A stretch of 63,397 bases of DNA from Monosiga brevicollis MX1 (Eukaryota; Opisthokonta; Choanoflagellata; Craspedida; Salpingoecidae), in the NCBI RefSeq assembly GCF_000002865.3, contig NW_001865068.1:381838-445234 (forward strand), written 5' to 3'. Below are positions 44,034 through 56,372 of the stretch, one piece after another (within the stretch, counting starts at the first letter, position 1; each line of letters opens with the position of its first letter). The notes below the pieces were generated by a model, which was given only the letters and a program-made list of their open reading frames with translations, did no database searches and was not told the origin of the DNA. Position numbers and translations under genes: made by a program.

Positions 44034-45000
44034 CATCTCGTTTGCTCCTTGCTCTCCATTCAGCCGACCATCTACGGCGCAACTTTTGACGTGGTGGCGA
44101 CGGAAAACCCCATCAACATTGCCTACTCCAGTGTGGCCTTGGATTTGCATCAAGACCTCGTATATTACGAGTCAACTCCAGGTCTGTAGTATGGAGGCTT
44201 GCTCTCACCCGCTTGTTTTGGCCCAGCACTCAGTCGTGGGGTTCGGTTTTGCTTGCGTGCCACTCTTGTGCTGTTTGGGCAGGCCTGCAGTTTTTGCATT
44301 GTGCCGACTTTCACGAGACGATTGAGGGTGGTGAATCGCTGCTGATGGATGGCCTGGCCGTGGCTGCTCGGCTGCGCGATCAGGACCCTGACGCCTATCA
44401 CCTGCTTCAACAAGTACCCATGACTTTTGAAAAGGTGTGTTTAATCTCTTGTGGCCAAAAGAAAGTCCCATGTTTCCTTTGGAGTCTTATTTGTTTTACT
44501 TTACGTGTCGGGTTTCCTGCCTTGACACGTTTTCCTATTCTGTCTCATGGGGTGGGGGTTTCAACCTGTAGGTGCACTATGATCGGGCACTGCCCGCCCA
44601 TTTGGTGGCGCAACGACCCATCATTACGGCCGACCCCGAAAGTGGCGAGCCTTTGGAGCTGGTTTGGGCGCCTCCCTTTGAAGGGGCTTTGCCCTTTCTC
44701 GAGCCCGGTCTCTGTCGCCGCTACTTTGATGCCTACGCAGCGTTGGGCATGGTGATCCGCGAAAGCACTGATTTGCTCATCGAGCATCGGCTTCTTCCCA
44801 ACGAGACGCTCTGCTTCAACAACCGCCGGATGCTGCACGGCCGTCGCAGCTTTGTGCTCCATGAAGGCCACATTCGCTTTCTCAAGGGCGTTTATGTCAA
44901 CATTGACGAGTTTGTCAGCCGCCACACCAGCCTGAGCCAGCTCTTGGGTCTTTCTCTGCCCACCGCCCGTTATGGTCATGGCGTCGCCCCCATGTGGTAA
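43079..45000 (+). CDS. Gamma-butyrobetaine / trimethyllysine dioxygenase family (carnitine biosynthesis)
   Basis: These 2-oxoglutarate/Fe(II) oxygenases hydroxylate gamma-butyrobetaine or trimethyllysine. The start at 43079 gives a mitochondrial-type presequence (MLRVLTRLPRLGRGLVGARW). The N-terminal domain has DLAWAFHQCRCSTCVQAG, whose CxCxxC matches the structural zinc site of BBOX1. The catalytic part includes QLFAWLDDMANKGAALLVDA, then IYGATFDVVATENPINIAYS and LDLHQDLVYYESTPGLQFLH with the HxD iron ligands. ETIEGGESLLMDGLAVA follows, then FNNRRMLHGRRSF with the distal His and 2-oxoglutarate Arg. The stop is at 44998-45000. Five exons; one intron carries (GT)n (44005-44032). The presequence slightly favours a TMLHE-like location, while the C-terminus resembles BBOX1; I cannot separate the two. 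Confidence 0.85.
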
Positions 45001-45118
45001 GGCGCCATCCCACTAAAGAGTGTGTTCAACACCAGGCGGCACAAAAATAAAAAAAATAAAAAGACAAAACAAAAAAAAAACAAAAGAATTGATGTCTTGT
45101 TTAGTGTGACGTTTTACA

Positions 45119-45490
<372 letters not shown>

Positions 45491-45720
45491 ACTGAAGAGG
45501 GGGCAGAAGAGCTAGCGAGACATTGTTATAGAGACGCTCTAGTGCGGTGCGGGTAATGTGCTGCCCATTTTGGGTTGACCTCCTTGCGCTTTTGGCATTG
45601 AATAACGGGGGCGGTTGGTGCTGTGAGACTTGAGTGTTCGTGCACGGCACAGGCAAGGTGTGGCGCGGGGTGGAGTACAACTCGCTTGTGCGGTCAGTGG
45701 CAGTTTTCAATCCGAGCATC

Positions 45721-47420
45721 ATGGCATTGCATCACCAGCACCTCAAGCGTTGCCTGACGGCCATCAAGGCCGTCGATGAGCGACTCCACGTCATTGAGAG
45801 CCAAGACATGACCCAGCTGGAGCCCAATCCCACCAACATCCGACTTGTCACCTACAATGTCCTGGCCGATTGCTACGTGCGCCACCATCTGCGTACGTTC
45901 AATGTGCACTGCAAGTTGCTCATCTGTGGTCGTATGACGTACACAGCCTGTCACAAGTCTGGGGTTCGGCATCTTATTCTGGTGGCGCTTTGGTGGAACT
46001 GATCTGCGCAGGCAATGAGGAGAAGCGGAAGCATTATTTTGGTGACATCCCGGAAGAGCATCTCCAGTGGTCCCACCGCTGGCCCTGCATTCAGCAGGAA
46101 GTTCGGCGCCTCAAAGGCGACATTGTCTGCATGCAAGAGGTGGAGTTTGCCAAGTTTGACGACGAGTTTTGTCCCTTTATGCAAAGCCTGGGTTATGATC
46201 GATGCATCATGCAAAACGATACGGTGCGTTTGGCCGGCGTAGGATGGTCGGCGTAAAAGAGTTGAGCAGCGTTGTTTGTGCAGGATGGAGCAAGCAAAGA
46301 AAAGGGGTGGCTCGGGATGGCCGGAGAGACCAATGGGAGTGGGGAGGGCTACTGGTCTAGGTGGTGAGCTCTGATCGAGATGACGCGGCGTGGGGCTTTG
46401 TTGTGCTGTGGATAGAATCGCGAGCCAGACCACCCGGTGGGCGTGGCAATATTTCTGCGCAGTGCGCGGTTTGAGGTTACCAAGGAGCACCATCGCAGCC
46501 GGGCCTTGATCCTGGGCCTGCAGGACCGTGTGACGTCGACATCGCTAGCCCTTGCAAATTGTCACCTTATTGCGCAGGCATCGCGGGAGGCTGATCGACT
46601 GCGGCAGGCCGAGAGCGTGATGCGATTGGTCGAGCGTCTCAATGCGGACGCGACTGTAGTGCTGGGCGACTTTAATGATGAGGAACATACCCGATGCGTT
46701 CGGTATGTGCTGCAGCAAACGCTGGCTCTGCGCGCGGGCGCACCGCATGCCCAGGCGCTCGAGGCGCAAGGACAAAGCGTGTTTGCAAGCACCAGTAGCT
46801 CCGGCGGCCCTGAAGGAGAAGCGCCAGCTGAAGAGGAGAGCGACGCCGAGGGGGACGCTACAGAGGCAACCGAAGCGAGTGCGGCGGCAGACGAAGTGGT
46901 GGCATCCTTGGACGGACACCGGTTGCTCATGTACTCGGCGTACGAGAACGTCGACCTGTTCACGTTTGTGGCCCGCTATCTCGTGTCTCGGATGGACCAC
47001 GTGCTGTTGTCGAGCAACTGTGAGCTGGTGGCACGGCACGCCCCGTTTGCACCCGAGACGCGGGACGCAGTGTTGGCACATCTTTTGCCCAGCGCGCAGC
47101 ATGGCTCGGACCACTTACCGGTGGCCGTGGAGGTTCGGATTGATCGGGAGGTGGTGTGTCGGGCAGCCACACCAGAGACAGATCGGGTAGATCCAGCTCT
47201 ATACATGACGTCGGAGCTGGTGGCCGAGTGGCAGCAGCTGTTGCGACAGGCCCCGCCTCGGCCGAAGGGTGGCAAGCCAACAGGGGCAGAGCTCGCCCGG
47301 CTCAAAGCCTTTGCAGAGGATAAGCGGCAGCTTTTAGCCACGCTGCCGGAATCGGCGCGCCCCCTGCTCAAACGCGTCACGCTTGAGACAGATCCTGCGA
47401 CGGTTGTCAAGAGCAGTTGA
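45721..47420 (+). CDS. Endonuclease/exonuclease/phosphatase protein, CCR4/ANGEL/nocturnin-like
   Basis: EEP-fold enzymes of this branch remove poly(A) tails or process RNA ends. Three exons are visible: the first starts at ATG 45721 and ends near 45892, the second is about 46012-46222, and the last runs from about 46415 to 47420. Motifs in order: IRLVTYNVLADCYVRHH (metal Asn), GDIVCMQEVEFAKFDDEF (metal Glu), GVAIFLRSARFEV, ALANCHLIAQASREADRLRQ (His), ATVVLGDFNDEEHT (Asp and Asn) and HGSDHLPVAVEVRI (Asp/His pair). All active-site positions are therefore present. An acidic low-complexity insert (EEESDAEGDATEATEASAAA) interrupts the domain before the last motif, and a helical Lys/Leu-rich tail follows. 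An upstream in-frame ATG-like extension to 45634 is possible. Confidence 0.85.
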
Positions 47421-48390
47421 TGATACATTCGTGGCCTTTCCGTCGCGTCGTGGGCATTTGTGTGCATGTGTATGCGCGCGCGCGCGTGCTCAATTTAGCT
47501 GCATATTCTTGATTGTGTCATGAAGACCACCAATGAACACATCAAATCAAACGATGGTGAGCCCGTTTGCCGTGACAAAGGGGACTGCACTTGCCCAGAG
47601 TGGGTGGGCCTTGTGGCGCCATGTGTCGAGGCATGAGAGTGCGTGACATCCAGGGGATGTATGAATCTATGGGGGTTGTAAGAACAAGCAGATTGCGTTT
47701 ACTTTGTTGTGTGGGACCACGGGTCCAAGAAGAGGCAGGCCTAGGCTTGGCCGACTTGGGAAAGATTGGACGGGCGATCGTTATGTCGTCACGGGAGGGT
47801 GGGCGGAGATTGAGGGATCAGCGTTCACAATGAGCTGACGGACGTATTGTGTGTCGAGGCAGCACTCTCCCGAACTTTTGCTCTTACGAGTATTTCAATG
47901 CCTCTCTTATATAATCATTTCATTTTGAAGGGTCACAGCTCTCGTTTTGAAGGGCCACAGCTGCATGACAGCTGCCGATTGGCCGCCCTCCAGCTGCAAG
48001 GGCCAGTACGACACGTGTTATAAGGGACACATGTGTCGTACGAATTTGCAGCTGCCGTTGTGGCCTTTCAGCTATTACGTCATCATATGGTAACGGCAGC
48101 TGTCCGATTCTGCATCTGAAGTAGCCACCACTTTACAACGCCTTTTAATCACTTGATACAGATCTATTCCACTCTACCGTGCAAGTTTGTGTAACTTCCA
48201 ATCAAGTTGTTCATGATAGCTGTCACCAAGGACTGCAAAACAGGTGTCCAACTCTTTTTCGTGTGTGTGTGTGCAGAAATTCATGTGAGTGTGTGTCTCG
48301 TGTGTGTCTCGTGTGCGTGTCACGATGTGCACATGCAGAGAGAGAGTTGGCATCATCATCTCACATCACACACAACTGGAGCCCCTTATG

Positions 48391-48463
<73 letters not shown>

Positions 48464-48666
48464 GCCCCTCTCTCTCTCTGTCTCTCTGTGTCGAGACGAC
48501 AGGCGGAGGTGTGGGAGTGGGGAGTGGCATTTTCTTCTTGACCCTTTTCAGTTGGAGTTGGATACAGTCTTGCGTGTGTGGCGTTGGATGTGTGTCTCGC
48601 CACAGTGCGGATTACCACGAGCTTCGCTCTCGTCGCTTTTGCCGACTAACGGCTTGACGGCTCGTC
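47421..48666. promoter_or_regulatory. Intergenic region upstream of the ABCG gene
   Basis: It holds a (CG)n Z-DNA-like stretch at 47474-47486 and a nested inverted repeat at 47967-48104 (listed separately). (CA)n at 48400-48424 and (CT)n at 48425-48490 follow. The ABCG start codon is at 48667. No exon was recognised. Confidence 0.6.
47967..48104. repeat. Nested imperfect inverted repeat (foldback element)
   Basis: Three sets of inverted arms lie one inside another. The outer arms are GACAGCTGCCG (47967-47977) and CGGCAGCTGTC (48094-48104). The middle arms are CAGCTGCAA (47991-47999) and TTGCAGCTG (48046-48054). The inner arms are GTACGACACGTGT (48006-48018) and ACACATGTGTCGTAC (48027-48041) around TATAAGGG. 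Just upstream, TTTTGAAGGGYCACAGCT occurs twice in direct orientation (about 47933 and 47945). Confidence 0.85.
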
Positions 48667-51600
48667 ATGGCGGCTCCCTCGAAGCGGGTCATCAACATGA
48701 TTGATGTTGACTCGACCATTGGCAGCCTAATCCCCACGTCAGAGGCGTCCTCAGCGCCAACTAGTCACGTGCAAGAGTCGGCCACGGGCCGCGACCTCAA
48801 ACAAGTCCGTTTGCACAACCGGACCAGCGGTGTTGTCGCCGATCACAACAAGTCCAACCACAAGCCCACCGACTTTCCATACTTTCTGCCTCATCGCATC
48901 GAGGAAGATGACGCCGATCTCTTCTTCGATCCCACTGACAAGGCCGTCGTTCAAGCTCAGGAGGACGCACGCGCCAACTCCGTCTTCAATCGCTCCGGCA
49001 AGGTGGCCCCCATGACCCTTCGCTTTGAGGATGTCAAGTACGAGGTCGATGTCGGGGATCCCAAAAACCCTCAGGTCAAGCCCATTCTCAAGGGCCTCTC
49101 CGGCCAGGTCGAGCCCAGCAGCCTCCTCTCCATCATGGGCGCTTCGGGCGCTGGCAAGACCACCCTCCTCAACATTCTCGCCGGCCGCCTCTCCGCTGCC
49201 GGCGGTGGTCGCACCTCGGGTCGCATCCTCGTCAATGGTCAACAACGCAACTATTCCACCTTTCGCAAGCTCTCCGCTTACGTTCTCCAGAACGATGTCT
49301 TTTACGCCGAGCTCACCGTGCGCGAGACCATCACCATCTCTGCCAAACTCCGCCTCCCCGCCGACATGAGCAAAGAGGAGCGCCAGCAACGCATTGACAA
49401 CGTCATTGCCGAGCTCGGCCTCAAAAAATGCGAAGACACCCTTGTCGGTAACGACGTCATTCGCGGCGTATCCGGTGGTGAGCGCAAACGCTGCAACATT
49501 GGTACTGAGCTCGTCACCAACCCCACCCTCGTCTTCTGCGACGAACCAACCTCGGGCCTCGACGCCTTCAATGCCCAAAACGTCATGAGCAGCCTCCTCA
49601 CCCTGGCTCGGGCTGGTCGCACCGTCATTGCCACCATCCACCAGCCTCGTTCCGAAATCTTTGGCATGCTCGATCAACTCATGCTGCTCAGCGAAGGTCA
49701 CACCATGTACTTTGGCAAGGCGGCCAACGCCGTCAACTACTTTGATCAGCTCGGCTACGGCTGCCCCCCCACCTACAACCCCTCTGATTGGTTCCTCGAC
49801 CTTGTCTCCCTCGATATTCGCAACCGTGATGCCGAACGCCAAACCAAAAAACGCATCCAATACCTTGCCGAGCGCTTCCGCGACTATGAACAGGTAAGCC
49901 TGCACTCAACCCGGTCGCGCTGGCTTCCCTCTCTTCTCTGGCCAGTCCTTCTCCTTCTCTGCTCTCATGTGCGCCCAACACCCTCTGCTGCTGGCTTGTC
50001 CGCCACTCGCTGCGTAGAAACACCCCATGTCTTCTGTCAAGACAATCCGTGGCGGTGCTCCCCTGGCGCTGACGTCCAGCGATGCCGAAGCCGGGAGGAC
50101 TGAAGACCCGGACAGCAACTATGCCGTCTCATGGGGCCGCCAATTTTGGATTCTTCTTCAACGAGCTGCCACCATCACCTCCCGCGAAAAAGCCACCAAC
50201 ATGGCTCGTTTCATTCAGGTGACCACGCGCACCTTTTCTGATTTGCTTGATGGATAGCGACATCACCTTTGCTCACCGTGACGCCCTATCCTACGCTTGT
50301 CCGATTGTTGCTTTTGTGGATCGGCCATAGTCTTTGATCTTTGGTCTGCTTTTGGGCTTGATCTGGCTGCAAGAAGGTGGCGATGAGAGCACTCGCGTCC
50401 GCTCCACCGCCGGTGCCCTCTTCTTTGTACGTTGTGTAATGACATACGCAGTTTCCGCCAAACCGTTTCTTGCATGGTTGCCCGCATGTGTGTGGACGCG
50501 TCCAAGCTCACAACCTCACTGGATTCGCTTGTCATCTTTCACATGACAGTTGATCATGAACCAGAGCTTTGGCGGCGTCTTTAGTATTATTTTCGTTTGT
50601 ACGTCTGTGCAGCTTCTCATGACCCAATCTCGACCCAAAGCAGCGCGCTGCGTAGCCCTCGGCTGACTCTTGCTTTTGTTGCGCGCTCGCATCAAACAGT
50701 TCCTGAAGAGAAGGCCATCATTCATAAGGAGCGATCCTCTCGGTATGACGCGGTGTGCTGCAGAGCGTGTTGGACACCCCCGGCCAACGCTGGCATCTCA
50801 TGTTTGACCTCATCTCACTTTGTAATCTTGGATTCAGATCTTATCAAGTCGGCGCTTACTTTTGGTCCAAGATGCTGGTCAACATTCCTCGATCGCTCCT
50901 GGCCAATTTGATCTTTGCCATCATTTCGTACTTTATGATTGGTTTCCGCCTCGACGCGGGATCCTTCTTTGGCTTCCTCCTCGTTGTCTTCCTGGCCACC
51001 CAAGCTGCGGAGAGCATTGCCTACTGTGTTTCCGCCATCTCCGACACTGCCCAGAAAGCTGGTCTGTTGCCTGTACCTTTTCATGTTGACAAGCGGATCG
51101 GGGCGGCCAGCATAAACTCCAATTCCACTCCAAGACTGATGTCGTCTGACTCATGCGCGCCTGCTTTTTCATGTTGTCCCTTCCCAGGTGCGATTGCGCC
51201 AATCTTTGTGGTCACCAGCATGCTCTTTGGTGGATTTTTCATCAGCCAAGAAGATATCCCTGTTTGGTTGAGCTGGTTGCAGTACCTCTCTTGTACGTAG
51301 AATGACATCTCGTTTGATCTCAGCTTCGCTCCATCCTTTTTGATTCACCGGAAAAAGAGCATGCACATCATCCCGCGCCGCTTTGATCCTCCAATGACAA
51401 ATTCTCATGCACATGTGCACATGTGCTTAGATGTCAAGTATGCTTTTGCTGGCTTGATGCAAATGGAGTACCAAAGCCGTGACCTGGACTCGTCAGGCTG
51501 CGATTTCAGCGACTCGACTGAATCCACGTTTTGCCCTCCCACGGGCGCCGATGTCTTGGACTATTGTACGTTTCCTTCCTTTGCTGCGTGAAATCTGCCT

Positions 51601-51793
51601 CGGGGCCAGCGTTTGCAACCATATCCCGCGCGCTCACAATCTGCCTTGTTTTGCGGCCTTACTTGCAGATGACATTAATGAGATTAACTTTGGCATCAAT
51701 GTGCTAGCACTAGTTCTTATGGCGGTTGGCTTCCGCGCTTGTGCATATGGATGCCTCCGTGGTCGCGGCCCGAAGTATGACACGACCATCTAA
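48667..51793 (+). CDS. ABCG (White/BCRP-subfamily) half-transporter
   Basis: A half-size ABC transporter with the nucleotide-binding domain before the membrane domain, which must dimerise to export lipids or small hydrophobic molecules. The long first exon (48667-49892) carries Walker A (MGASGAGKTTLLNILAGR), a Q-loop segment (SAYVLQNDVFYAELTVRET), the signature RGVSGGERKRCNIGTELV, Walker B (LVFCDEPTSGLDAFNAQN) and the H-loop (TVIATIHQPRSEIFGMLDQL). NPSDWFLDLVSLD, typical of the subfamily, follows. The later exons are short and encode the six-helix domain: WILLQRAATITSREKATNM, then SLIFGLLLGLIWLQEGG, IPRSLLANLIFAIISYFMIG, then FVVTSMLFGGFFISQEDIP and the last helix INVLALVLMAVGFRACAYG. The stop TAA is at 51791-51793. 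At least eight introns crowd the membrane half. The substrate cannot be inferred. Confidence 0.92.
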
Positions 51794-52366
51794 ATGTGGG
51801 GGCAACGCCCTCGCCATACACGCTTTCTTCTGTTGTTTTCTATCTCTGCTTTGATCTCTGTTTTGTCCTGTTTTGCGGGAAGAACAACTCAGGTGGCACG
51901 CGCGCCCCACTTTTCGAGTGCTGGTCCGGCGTGTGTGTTATTGTGGTGGTGAGCATGTACTGCGAATTGTATTCCTTCGTTGGAGGTTGGTCTATCATGT
52001 CGTGAATATCATGAAGATGCACATGCTGTCCAAGGGTTTTTGGGTGCGTTGCATGAAGCGTGCACTGTGAGACTCGCTTATCAGTTGTAAATTGACATCC
52101 GTATAGTATGAGCTTGGTGTGTGCTAAGACCAAGGGTCAGTAAAGACCCAAGAAAAAAAAAGGAAGAATGCGGGGCGTTTGCGCGGACGTGTGTGTGTGT
52201 GTGCGGGTGTAGGTGTGCAAACATCGTTTACATCATGGCACACCATGGCGGTACAACAAGACATCAAGACCAGCAGCGAATCAAGGACAGACAGGGGCCA
52301 GCATATGCCGGCTTTTACGCTCGCACAATTGTTTAACAAGCACGGGAGCCAAAGACAGGCGCATCC
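51794..52366. other. Convergent spacer, no feature seen
   Basis: This is the 3' flank of the ABCG gene and of the minus-strand coiled-coil gene. A short A run lies at 52151-52160 and GT-rich sequence at 52190-52205. No coding sequence was recognised. Confidence 0.5.
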
Positions 52367-53193
52367 CTACATGACGTCGACAGGGACATCCATGACGTGG
52401 GTGGCGACGTTGACGAGAGCCGTTGTTACGTTGAGGGCTACATTGTCAAGCCAGCTCAGGTCGTCGCGGCAATCCACCTGGGCCAGCACGAAGCCGTGCC
52501 ATACAAGGAATAGCAGCTGTCGACAGGCATGGACGAGTGCCGAGTCAGAAGTGCACAGCGTGTTTTGTTTTTTTCTACAGCACGGTGATGAGTCGACGGG
52601 GAAGGCTGAGCCATGCGCAAACGTACCGCAAGCAAAGGCAGCATCCACCAAAGTGCACACAAGCATGTGCTCGCGGGGTGAGGAGAGCTGTTTGAGGCTT
52701 GGGCCACGGTGCTTGCCAAGGTGTCCAGCTTGGTATCGACGGCTTGCAAGTGGGAGCGGAGCGTGTTGCACTCGAGTAGGATATCTTCCTCCTCACGACG
52801 AGTGGATGAGGTGGAGCTGGCTAGGGCAGCGGCTCGAAGTTCGGCAAAGAGGGTGGCCTCGCGCGCGAAAAGCCCTTGGACGGCGTCGATCTCGGCTTGC
52901 ACATCCTCTCGCCGCAGGGTCGATTCCTGTAGCATGGAGGTGATGGAGCTAGTAGTCGTCGTGGTCCGTTGGGAGCGGTGGTGGGTGGTACCCTCGATCT
53001 TGATGCGTTCTGTCTCAGTGCGTGTACCACGCTCCTCACTCTGGGCAAAGCTAACGTTGGGCGAGGCCTCATCTGCGGAGGGGTTGACCGTTGCGGCGGC
53101 GCCCGTTTTTTTCCTAGCAAGAGCCAGCAGGTGCCGAGTGAGACGGCATGCCAGCACAGGATGAGTCGAAGACTGATGAAGAAGGGGGTGCAT
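52367..53193 (-). CDS. Small unrecognised coiled-coil protein (two exons likely)
   Basis: From ATG 53193 the frame encodes a polar N-terminus. A helical heptad-like stretch follows (about residues 75-150: VQAEIDAVQGLFAREATLFA, then LLECNTLRSHLQAVDTKLDT and LASTVAQASNSS). Near 52680 the frame loses coding character. A second exon after the acceptor GTCGACAG (about 52520) gives LLFLVWHGFVLAQVDCRDDL and VALNVTTALVNVATHVMDVP before a stop at 52367. No family is recognised. Conserved-looking elements are the coiled coil and a short hydrophobic C-terminal region that could be amphipathic. The intron and the start are both uncertain; the purine-rich, repetitive surroundings make a false gene possible. 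Confidence 0.4.
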
Positions 53194-56100
53194 GCACTGA
53201 TCAAGCAATTCGCATGTTCTCCTCACACATATATCCCTCCTCACGACGCGTCCAGTAACCGACATGCATCGGATACCGAGACACGACGACCAGCCCAGCG
53301 CCGAGCGAGCGACCGAGCGACCGAGCGACCGAGCGCCGAGAGCGAGGTCAAGCACGCACCGATTTTTGTTGCCCATAGTGCCGTTATGAGATACTGTGTA
53401 AATAGTCACACTTTCAATACGACCAGGGTATGACAATCTGACAATCTAACATTGTCTGACAAAGGTTCACTTGTTGTTAGATGTGTAGAGAGAAGATGAT
53501 GATGTATAGACTTATAATGTAGTTTGCATAACCATATTCAATCAAGAAGATGTAGCAAATGTCGTAGAAGATGCAGTTTTGAAGTAGATGTAGTATCATC
53601 AGCAAAAGATGTAGAAACTATACCAAGGCTTAAGATAGAAGATGCAGGCGTAGCAGCATATGTTGTAGAAGGCGCGACGTGATCGAAGCAAGCGTTCGAG
53701 GACCTGGGTCCAAAGGGCAGCGGGGTATACAAAGCCAACCCAAGACCTCTGCCCCCGCGCCGCCTTTGCGCCGTCCCATCTCACGGAGGGGCACACGCGA
53801 TCACCATGAGCCGTTGCACAATTTCTCCATTTGTGTGCATGGGGCAGTAGACGATACTCAGCATCCGCGATGAGGAGTAATCGCGGTCCTTGATGCAATG
53901 TGGACCTGGATGTGCCCATCGGAGAGGAAAAAAAGGGAAGGAAAAAAAAAAAACCGTTTTTTACTCACCCATTCTACTATTCCCGGTGGTGTGGAGTGTG
54001 GGGGAACGGAGGGAGGGTAGTGGGGCTGGTGCGGTCGTGGCACACAGACACGCCAGATGGTGCGGCCCGGACAGAGGCCCGGGATAGAGACACGTGCCAG
54101 AATTTGGGCCATTTGGACAAAGGGGGTTGCTTGCGGTGGATGCTGGCTGATGCACAATAAGGGGAATTGACATAATACATGCATCGGTTTTATAGACTCG
54201 CGCTGGTCGTGGAACCTGAACAGCCGCCATCGAATCGCCGCTTTTTAGAGTCGGTGCGGGGCAGGCAACCATATGGGTGCGCAAGGGCATGTATGCCTAG
54301 CATCAAAGTTCGCGTCACAAATTTTGCGAGTTGCGTCTTGATCACGCCGGCTCGATCACCGAATCACACCGCTCGCATCTCATTTCGATTCGGATCCGGC
54401 CTCTCGTCCTCACTCCTGATATGTTTGGGCCTCTGGGTGCGTGCCAGGCCACGAAACATGAAGCGAGTGGGCGGTGGTGTGCTGGGCGGGCGTGGTGCAC
54501 TTTATGGAGAGTCGGGACGAAACGTCCACGCGTGCGACTTGATCTGCCAACAGGCCAGCCTTCTCGGCCAGAGACAGCGGTAGGGGAGGAGGAGGAGGAG
54601 GAGAAGGAGAAGAAGAAGAAGGCGAAGACGAAGAAGAAGAAGAGCCGGCATGTTCCGTGCCCCTATACGCCACCCTATCCCCAGTACACACGTGTATCAC
54701 CTGGAGGCGGGGCCGCAGGCAGGGTGCCGTTGGCCAATGTCGTAATCCTACCCACGAGTGTAACCTTGAATGCGTGTCTGTGATGAGAAAGACCCACAAA
54801 GCTCTCAAGGCGTTGATGTCATCAGGGCAATTGGGTCCTCCTCTTTGTATTGCTTTTTCCTTTTTTTTGTGTGTGTGTGTCTGCCGATTCGACCCGCCCG
54901 CGTCATGTCAACGCATTCAACTCCTTCTTTCTTCCATCTCTCTGATTTGGTCGGCTTCCGCCTGTATCTCTAATTTGGTCGTCTGTTCGCTTCTCGTTTC
55001 CCCTACTCACCTTTGCTTCATTCCACCTCTCTCTGCCCTGCTCGCTCTCTTCCCCACCATCTCTTCGAACTGCATCTGATGCAAAAATGAAATCAAAAAT
55101 GGCCCCAATCGCCCACGCTTACGTCCACGCGAACGCCCACGCTGGCAATCATCGCAGGTTTCATCACGACAAAGTTGGGTCGCGAATCGATTGATTCCGC
55201 GTGTTCGAAACTCATACTGCCTTGACTAATTTCATAGCGGTCCGATCATGGACACGAACATTATCCTGCCCAACCCCCCCCTTTTGGTTTCGTGATTCAT
55301 GGCCCCACCCGCAACCCACATTCTTCTATTTTTACATTAAAACCCCACGATACTATACCACCACAACACGTTGAAAACATGGGCTCAATCCAAATTCCAA
55401 CCCAGCCTCAACCCCACTCTGGACAAACTGCTCCTACCGACCAACCTCTGGCTGCTGCCCTGTCAATGTCTTTGGCCGCTGCTGCATTCTCTGAAGTGCA
55501 CTTTCAGTGTGGATGTGTGTGCCACTTTCTCTCTCTCTCTCTCTCTTTCTCTGTCTCGCCCCTCTGTCTCTGCTTCAGCCTCTTTGTTATCTCTTGATCT
55601 CTCCCTCTCTCTCTCTCTGTCTCTTCCTTCAGTCTCCCCCCCCCCTCTCTCTCTCTCTTTCTCTTGCCTCGCTCGCTCGGCTGTGACGGCTGCGAGCGAC
55701 GGCCGTGGAAGAGCGTTTGGATGCAAGCTTTCCGCTGCGCCTCGTGGCACATGTTGGTTCATTTTTTATTTTTTCTTGAGCCAGCCAACCTGACCGTCAT
55801 CGACCCTTTGTACATCCCCACCATCCTCCTTGTTCATCAGGTTCATCTCACCGCTACCGCTGTTGTCGTCTCTGCCGCCGTGGTGGTCGGCCCCCACTCT
55901 TGATTGGCGGCTGCCACGAAAGACACACCGGTCCATGGTCAGACAACTACAACGACACACATGCTAGACACATAACACTATCATCATCACATCCCTGCTC
56001 ATACACATATGCCCGAACCGCTGGCGGCTGCTGTGCCCGCCAACTCTTGTCTCGCTCTGCTCTCTGTCTGGGAGGGGGGGGATCGCGTCGTGACCTGAGA

Positions 56101-56308
56101 AACCAGGAGGGTTGGCTGGTCTGCATGTGAGGCAAGCTGTTAGAGTACGGAGGCAGTGAGGCGATGAGGAGGCCACCGAAGGTGGTCACTCCCTCCTTTC
56201 CCTTCGATCACGCCCTGCTCCCCTTTCCGTGTCGCTCGCTGACTCAGCTTTCATGTGGCTGTTCGGTTGGTTAATGACTGCCCCGAGTGTCTCGTGCACG
56301 GTCATCGG

Positions 56309-56372
<64 letters not shown>

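Noticed and set aside
49394-49588. Shadow frames within the ABCG exon
   Set aside because: They lie out of frame inside a strongly supported coding exon.
48751-49905. 384-codon open frame antisense to the ABCG nucleotide-binding exon
   Set aside because: It is the mirror of a long, GC-rich coding exon whose own frame carries all ABC motifs. The antisense product is Ala/Glu/Gly-rich with no domain.
52179-52943. 254-codon plus-strand frame opposite the coiled-coil gene
   Set aside because: It starts in GT-rich sequence, has no recognisable domain and overlaps the better-supported minus-strand exon.
53730-54810. Several overlapping frames, including a minus-strand Ser/Pro-rich one at 54410-54808
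   Set aside because: The frames are driven by GAG/GAA repeats and carry no family similarity; there are no consistent splice sites.
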